Source: Doris montereyensis
Lineage: Eukaryota > Mollusca > Gastropoda > Nudibranchia > Dorididae
NCBI GenBank assembly: GCA_037039925.1
Contig: JAXRKP010000281.1
Span: 142,001-206,000, forward strand
DNA: 64,000 nt
Direction of reading: 5' to 3'
This document shows positions 56,490-64,000 of the stretch, piece by piece. The position numbers were made by a program, and so were the translations under genes. The notes beneath the pieces were generated by a model, which saw nothing but the letters and a program-made list of their open reading frames with translations, had not been told where the DNA came from and searched no databases. Numbering within the stretch: position 1 is the stretch's first letter; each line of letters starts with the position of its first letter.

Positions 56490-57625
56490 AGTGAGCTTTA
56501 CAGGATTTGCTCATAGCTGTAGACTCTTATTTAAAATCAGTGTGGGCATAGAATCAAAACTGAAACAATTACAACGTGTCAACATCAAATTTGGTTTTAA
56601 TTCAGATCAAAGTGCAACAGACTCTTTTAACAACATATTAAAAATAGTACATGGATCCAATTGCATGTCCCAAAGTCATTGTTTTTGAGTGGTTTGCAAG
56701 ACTCAAGGTGGGCCAAACTTTGTTGAAGATATGCCCCAAGCGGGTCGTCCAAAAAGTGTACTCAACTCAGAGAGAGAGAGAAATAAAGAAAAAATTTACC
56801 CTGTTTTTCATGTACAGATTATCACCAAAGCATTGATGATGTTACAAATGTTGTAAGCCTTTTCCATGGATCTTGCCATGCCATTTTGAGCAAATGTTTG
56901 GGAATGTGGAAAGTGTCGGCAAAACTTGTGCCTCGTGAGTTGAGACAAGATCAAAAACAAAAGAGGATAGAAGACATTTGTAAGGAACTTATAGTAAGAA
57001 TGCTCAAAAGATACATGTAGAAATTTTGTTAAGAAAATAATCATGGGTTTATAGTTTTGATCCAGAGACTTTGCAGGTGAATCAGTTTGTCACAATTCGC
57101 CACAGCCCAAACTACCAAAGTGAGAAAAGAGTAGAATAAAGCTATTACTGATAATTTACTTTCGACTATAGAGTGGTAGTTAATAAAGAATTTGTTCCAA
57201 ATGAACAGACAGTTTATAAATGTTTTTATTTTCAATTTCTGAGGTGCTTGAAGAAAAATGTGAAAAGAAAGCGTCCAGATCTTTGGGCATCCTAAGTCTC
57301 GTACCTTCCTGACAATGCTACACCCCATACATGTACGCAAAATGAAAACAAAACAGAGTGACTGCCCTTCCACATTCTCCTTAAATTCACCAGATATATT
57401 TCCTTCAACTTTTTCCTGTTTGGAAGGCTGAAGACGGCATTGAAAGGCCACTGTTTCCACAACATTCAAGAGCTCAAAGAAACGTCGCAGAATGTCCAAA
57501 GGAATATATCAAAAGAAGACTTGGATCTCTGCTTCCAGAGACTCAAGGAGTGTTTGATTGCATGTGTTAATGCCAGAGAGACATTGACAAAAACGACAAT
57601 AATGGTATATCAGCATAACGTTATT
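56490..57625 (+). pseudogene. Dead mariner transposase
   Basis: Across frames the plus strand shows a mariner transposase in order: the N-terminal helix-turn-helix (QRVNIKFGFNSDQSATDSFN, SQSHCFEWFARLKVGQT), LVPRELRQDQKQKRIEDICK near 56930, FVPNEQTVYKCFYFQFLRCL near 57190, the remnant of the HDNAPAHT catalytic motif near 57330 (ATPHTC), KGHCFHNIQEL and ISKEDLDLCFQRLKECLIAC to DNNGISA near 57610. It has many stops and shifts, and the catalytic Asp of HDNAPAHT is lost. Tc1/mariner elements move by cut-and-paste; this copy cannot. Confidence 0.85.
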
Positions 57626-60400
57626 TGCCAAATCTGTTTATAAATTGACGAGTATGTAGTCGTAATCGATAGCTACTTACACTTACAAGCGATACAGCTC
57701 AGATACAACCAAAATGAAAGCTGACAACATTTTAGCTGAGTTAGAAACAAAGTAAAAAGAGGGTGAAAGAGGGAGAGACAGGGAGGTTTTGAACTGGGGA
57801 ACTGCAAGGGAAGTAATACCTAAAACATTTAGATCTATCATAATCCCTTAAATGCCAGAGCTGCTAACCAAAGGAACATGTATAATTACTGATTCTTGCT
57901 ATAAAAACCCCCAGTAATTTCTGACAGAAAATAGGACTCATTCTATGTGGAACGACGAAACTAAAACTAACACTCATCAACGTGATTTTTCCAACATAGA
58001 TCTGGATTAGAATTATGGGAAGGCATTTCGAAGTGGGGAACTGCTCATGGAGTTGAGTTGAAATTACACCTTAGATTCCATTCTCGTTTTAATCTGCAAG
58101 CACAGATTAACAATCAGTGGACACTGCCTGAGAAGCAAAACATAACTTATTAAGAAAGTAATTATATGGGAAACAAAAATGGAAATAGATCAAGAGGAGA
58201 CCATCATTCATGTATTTGAATCAGGTGGAGGAAAACACCGGACTCCCAAGAGACATGGAGTAATGGGATGTATTATATCCAACTGAGATTGATGGAGTTT
58301 GTGAGCAAACAGGATGGAAGAAAGGTTGACATTATTTATAATAATATTAGATACAGTTGAAAAGGGGACCATAATGCATGTGTACACATTGCCCCTTTCA
58401 ACCTGATATGAACGATTTCCATTATTTTTCATTCTATAACTGACAGAACTAGATAAACATCTAACAGTCAACAATTCTGAAAATTGTGTCTATCCAGTCA
58501 GGGAAGCGTGCACGGACAGAATCAAGTCCATGTGATAGACTATAGAATGGCCCCAGCCCTCCAGTTACACAAGGCTCAAGCACTTTAATCTTAATATCAA
58601 ATCAGGGAGTATGTGGTGCAGGAAGCACCAATTCTTAGACAAATGTTTGTGCATCTCTTGCGAGACATTGCCAAAATATAACCAGGACTGGAAGAATGAA
58701 GGTGAGCAAAAAACAAATGTATCAGAAAGAAAAAGTGAAAAGAAGAATATTATAAAAAGAATCCAATATCTCTCATAAATGTATGATCTAGACTGGTATT
58801 TGGTCATCTTTTATTATAGTATATTGGACGGGGGGTAGTTACAATGCATGACAAATTGTTGACAGACATACACTAGCCCTGGTAGCAACGGGATATTACA
58901 CGCATAATAAAATAAAAATAATTTTTAATCAATTACACACTTTACGAGAAGATTATAACCGCAGTTGCTGTTGAGACCGGGCATTTAGAGGGGCAGATTT
59001 TATCTATCTAGAGAAAATTTCACTGAGACTGAGCGCATTTAGAAGGAGAAACAGGTATTTAACCATTTAGACAGTAGCTACTATTGTAGTGGTATGGGCA
59101 GGCTAGTTACTGGTTTCTAGGCCTCTAGACATAAATTAGATCTTGACTAAATCTATTTGGCCTAGAGACTACATTTAAGCAAATTAAGAAAAAGGCTGGC
59201 CAACCAACATCTGTGATGAAATAAGATCTTAGTTATATGACTAGAATATAGGCATTAAATGTAGCTACCTCTAAATCTAGACTTTCAAGTACAAATAACT
59301 CACGATTTTCCAAAAATAAGCTGTTTTCGAGCTTACAACTTATTTGATAAACCAAGCATAAAAAAAAACAACCCAGACCTAGGACCTAAAGCTGTGCCAG
59401 GCAGTCATTTGAAATCTCTGGTGGAACTAGATCTAGCATGAAATTAAATGGGGGCAAAAAAACCCGCAGCTTTGATTATCCCGAGGAGTGAAACTGATAA
59501 CCACCATCCACGATAGGTGTAATCATAGAGATGAAAGAAAACAGGCCCCAAGCTATTCTGAGACACATCGAAGGTATGAAGACCAATTTCCACAATGAAT
59601 GTGTGTCAGCAGTTTTCAGACATAAAAATAAAGTCTGAAAGAGTGTTCCGATTTTCAGATGGAAATTTCCTTGTAGTGTAAGTAGTATGGACCTATGGTT
59701 ATTGTGCAAACTGCAGTTTGTCGTGAAAATGAAGGGGTGTGCTTCAGCTTTTGAAGAAAGGTGATAGTTACATGACATATAGGCCTAGAACCAAAATGTA
59801 TCATGGTTCATATCCTGTTGTGTGTAACTAATAATAACGAGTAGTGTACTTGAGGAAAGAAAAATAAGACTAGTCTACACCATCAAAAAATGTTTAAATG
59901 CTCAAAGTAGACAACATCAAATAATCTGAAATCAAAGATAATCTGAAAGATCTACTAAAGGTGTATGTGGGGAGGACACTTTCTTGAAAACCCTTTTCTT
60001 TTCACTGCATTCCCATTTAAAACTTTGGCGACTGTGGTCCTATCTGGCCAATCCTTCCTGCTTTGTGTTGCCGGGATATCAATAGTTAAAAGGAATGCCA
60101 GAAATTGAATTTCATGATCAAAAGATGGTTTGAATGTGTTCACTCATCATAATATATTACATCTAAGGCCAAATTTACATACTGTACCGGACTAAAATCT
60201 ACATGGTCAATGACTCTAGAACCCCAATAACATTGCAGTTTACCCGACAGTTTAGTTGGTTGGTAGATTTAAGAAGGTTTCATGTTTGTTCAGTAAATAG
60301 TGTAAACTGCAGTCCGGCCAAATCTCCTCCCCCACAGATCTCCCCTCCATGAAAAATTTGACAAAATTCTTTTACTTTTACACCGCTAGGTTTACCAATG
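57626..60400. other. Non-coding stretch, little recognised
   Basis: AT-rich sequence with no clear gene or repeat. It may hold the 3' exon(s) and 3' UTR of ELP6; one weak candidate exon is at 59932-60039. Confidence 0.45.
59932..60039 (-). CDS. Weak candidate for the last ELP6 exon
   Basis: After an AG (GATAG|GACCAC) the minus strand is open for 35 codons (DHSRQSFKWECSEKKRVFKK and on) to a TGA at 59932. Phase fits the ELP6 donor at 60493, and the length is near the 41 residues that follow VHGQ in human ELP6. But the expected beta-strand after VHGQ is missing, similarity is slight and the acceptor has a poor pyrimidine tract. Confidence 0.18.
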   Translation of the reverse strand, partial: DHSRQSFKWECSEKKRVFKKVSSPHTPLVDLSDYL

Positions 60401-60493
60401 ACTTCATAGGTTCTACGGTCTTGAACCATTTGGAATTGCTGATGTGTAATTAGATGTAGACCTAGATCTAGCTAAATATAATCTGATAATTAC

Positions 60494-61168
60494 CTGCCCA
60501 TGGACTTCTTTGCAGTATCCTGTTTTTAAATCAGAAATTGCAATTCGCAGAGAGCTGAGGTGTGAACTGAAGGCTTGAACTTGTGCGGATTCCTCGTCTT
60601 CCTCATTAGCATGCATAGAAATCACTAGAGAGCAATTATTCTCATCAGATGTCAAATATTGAAGGCCTGTGATGATAGTTTGTACCTGTTGTGCCTTGAG
60701 TCCTACATTCAGGAGAAAGGAGAGGTCATCAATTATGACAACAGGACCCAAATTGGAAGAGGTGGTCGTTTTAAGTTTGCGAGTGGACTCTATTATAAGC
60801 AAAATAAATGGTACAACATTTCCTCTTAAAAGCTCTTCAAATGTTTCATAATCTTTCCGACGAATGTTTTTGTCTGTAGGAAGAACGCAGTCTTCCAAAA
60901 TCTTCAGAGCTTCGATAAATATGAGGTTTTTGTTCTCATCGCGGGCAGAAAGTAGGTTTGTCCCAAGCTTTTGTGCTACTGTGTTATAGTGATTGAATGA
61001 TTGTGAAAAGCTCACGAAGCACAACGGTCTTTTCTGTTTCTGGCACAAGCTTAAAAAATAGTGTATCATAAAACAACCTTCTCTTGACCTATCTTCAATA
61101 ATTATATGCTCATTTTGAGGAAAATTGCTTGAGTCAACAGCAAGAAACTGACAAATCTGGGCCAGCAT
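60494..61168 (-). CDS. ELP6: ELP6: Elongator complex subunit 6, main exon
   Basis: ELP6 forms a RecA-like ring with ELP4 and ELP5 in the Elongator complex, which modifies the wobble uridine of tRNAs. The exon encodes 225 residues from MLAQICQFLAVDSS to TGYCKEVHGQ. Matches to human ELP6: GCFMIHYFLSLC (human GSFLVHHFLSFY), CFVSFSQSFNHYNTVAQKLG (human CFVALIQSFSHYSIVGQKLG), VVIIDDLSFLLNVG at residues 143-156 (human VLLVDDLSVLLSLG) and the GYCKEVHGQ end (human GFCRDVHGQ). The start Met is placed as in human. The exon ends in a donor (GGGCAG|GTAATT). About 40 C-terminal residues must lie in another exon, not found with confidence. Confidence 0.93.
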
Positions 61169-61643
61169 GTTTCTCCATTATCAAAAAGTTGAAGGACTAA
61201 ATAAGCAAAGGTAAGAAATCAAAATGTCAATGATTGTACAAAAATCTTATTTTATCAACTGAATTAGAAGTATTATATACAATCTTGTTACAATTTGTTG
61301 ATTGTAGATTTATTAATCGAGAATCTGGTTACTAAAGTTTATATGAAATCAGTTTTACTCGTCCATTCTTCCGGGTATTCATTTTTATTAACATGACGCT
61401 TTTCTATTCATTTCCGGGTAGCGCCATTTTCAAATGATTGTTTATGGGGATCAAAATAGCCTTCTACAAGAACATCAGACGGTAGGCCTAGGCAGTCTCA
61501 GTGACGATATCTTTTATTAGCTTTTTTGTTTCTTCCGTACTCTAAGCATATATCTAGATCTATTTTGATGTATAAATTTCTTTGTTCTGTTTTCTTTCAC
61601 GCGCTGTAGATCTATCTCTCTAATTTATATAGAATGTTCTATT

Positions 61644-61647
<4 letters not shown>
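61169..61647 (-). promoter_or_regulatory. ELP6 upstream region
   Basis: 480 bp between the ELP6 start codon and the CT satellite. It must contain the 5' UTR and probably core promoter, unless these lie beyond the satellite. No TATA box or other element is assigned. Confidence 0.35.

Positions 61648-64000
<2,353 letters not shown>

Noticed and set aside
57041..57499. A 152-codon minus-strand open frame
   Set aside because: It is the antisense of the mariner relic.

Overview
The window is nuclear DNA of an animal. Genes have GT-AG introns of 1.9 to 5.2 kb, DNA is AT-rich, there are many microsatellites, and relics of several non-LTR retrotransposon families, tRNA-derived SINEs, a mariner element and small inverted-repeat elements fill the non-coding DNA. 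The three protein genes are of animal type. The retroelement style and the many AGATCT/TCTAGA clusters suggest a mollusc, perhaps a gastropod; that is inference from style only.

Layout. 1-10 kb: non-coding, with microsatellites, a reverse-transcriptase relic on the minus strand (4.2-5.1 kb), a decayed copy of the local LINE family called LINE-B here (6.5-8.2 kb) and a LINE 3' end (8.9-9.4 kb). 10.1-30.2 kb, plus strand: DXO, the decapping/deNADding exoribonuclease, in seven exons with consistent splice phases. The joined coding sequence is 1176 nt, about 391 aa, with all catalytic residues; its introns hold LINE-B, other LINE pieces, a SINE, a 738-bp inverted-repeat element and a very large ATT array. 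30.2-36.2 kb: LINE fragments in both directions, a composite direct/inverted-repeat block and a second SINE. 36.2-50.9 kb: 14.6 kb with no recognisable coding or LINE sequence, A-rich on the plus strand, with a good minus-strand poly(A) signal at its left edge; it may be a very long 3' UTR of the next gene. 50.9-54.1 kb, minus strand: a SMUG1-type uracil-DNA glycosylase domain inside a long low-complexity protein (about 1065 aa if two single-base frame breaks are ignored). 54.4-60 kb: a possible 5' exon, a 200-bp GA array and a dead mariner transposase. 60.5-61.2 kb, minus strand: the main exon of ELP6 (Elongator subunit 6). 61.6-64 kb: a CT-rich satellite with a higher-order unit of about 0.46-0.5 kb.

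DXO and SMUG1 are convergent; SMUG1 and ELP6 point the same way. The genes belong to different processes (RNA 5'-end quality control, base-excision repair, tRNA wobble-uridine modification) and nothing suggests they form one system. DXO exon 1 and the SMUG1 reading frame each carry one apparent insertion and one apparent deletion that cancel in length, which fits residual indel errors in a long-read assembly better than pseudogenes. The least ordinary things are the SMUG1 fusion to long disordered arms, the possible 14.6-kb 3' UTR, the inverted-repeat element at 20 kb and the small TIR elements at 45-50 kb.
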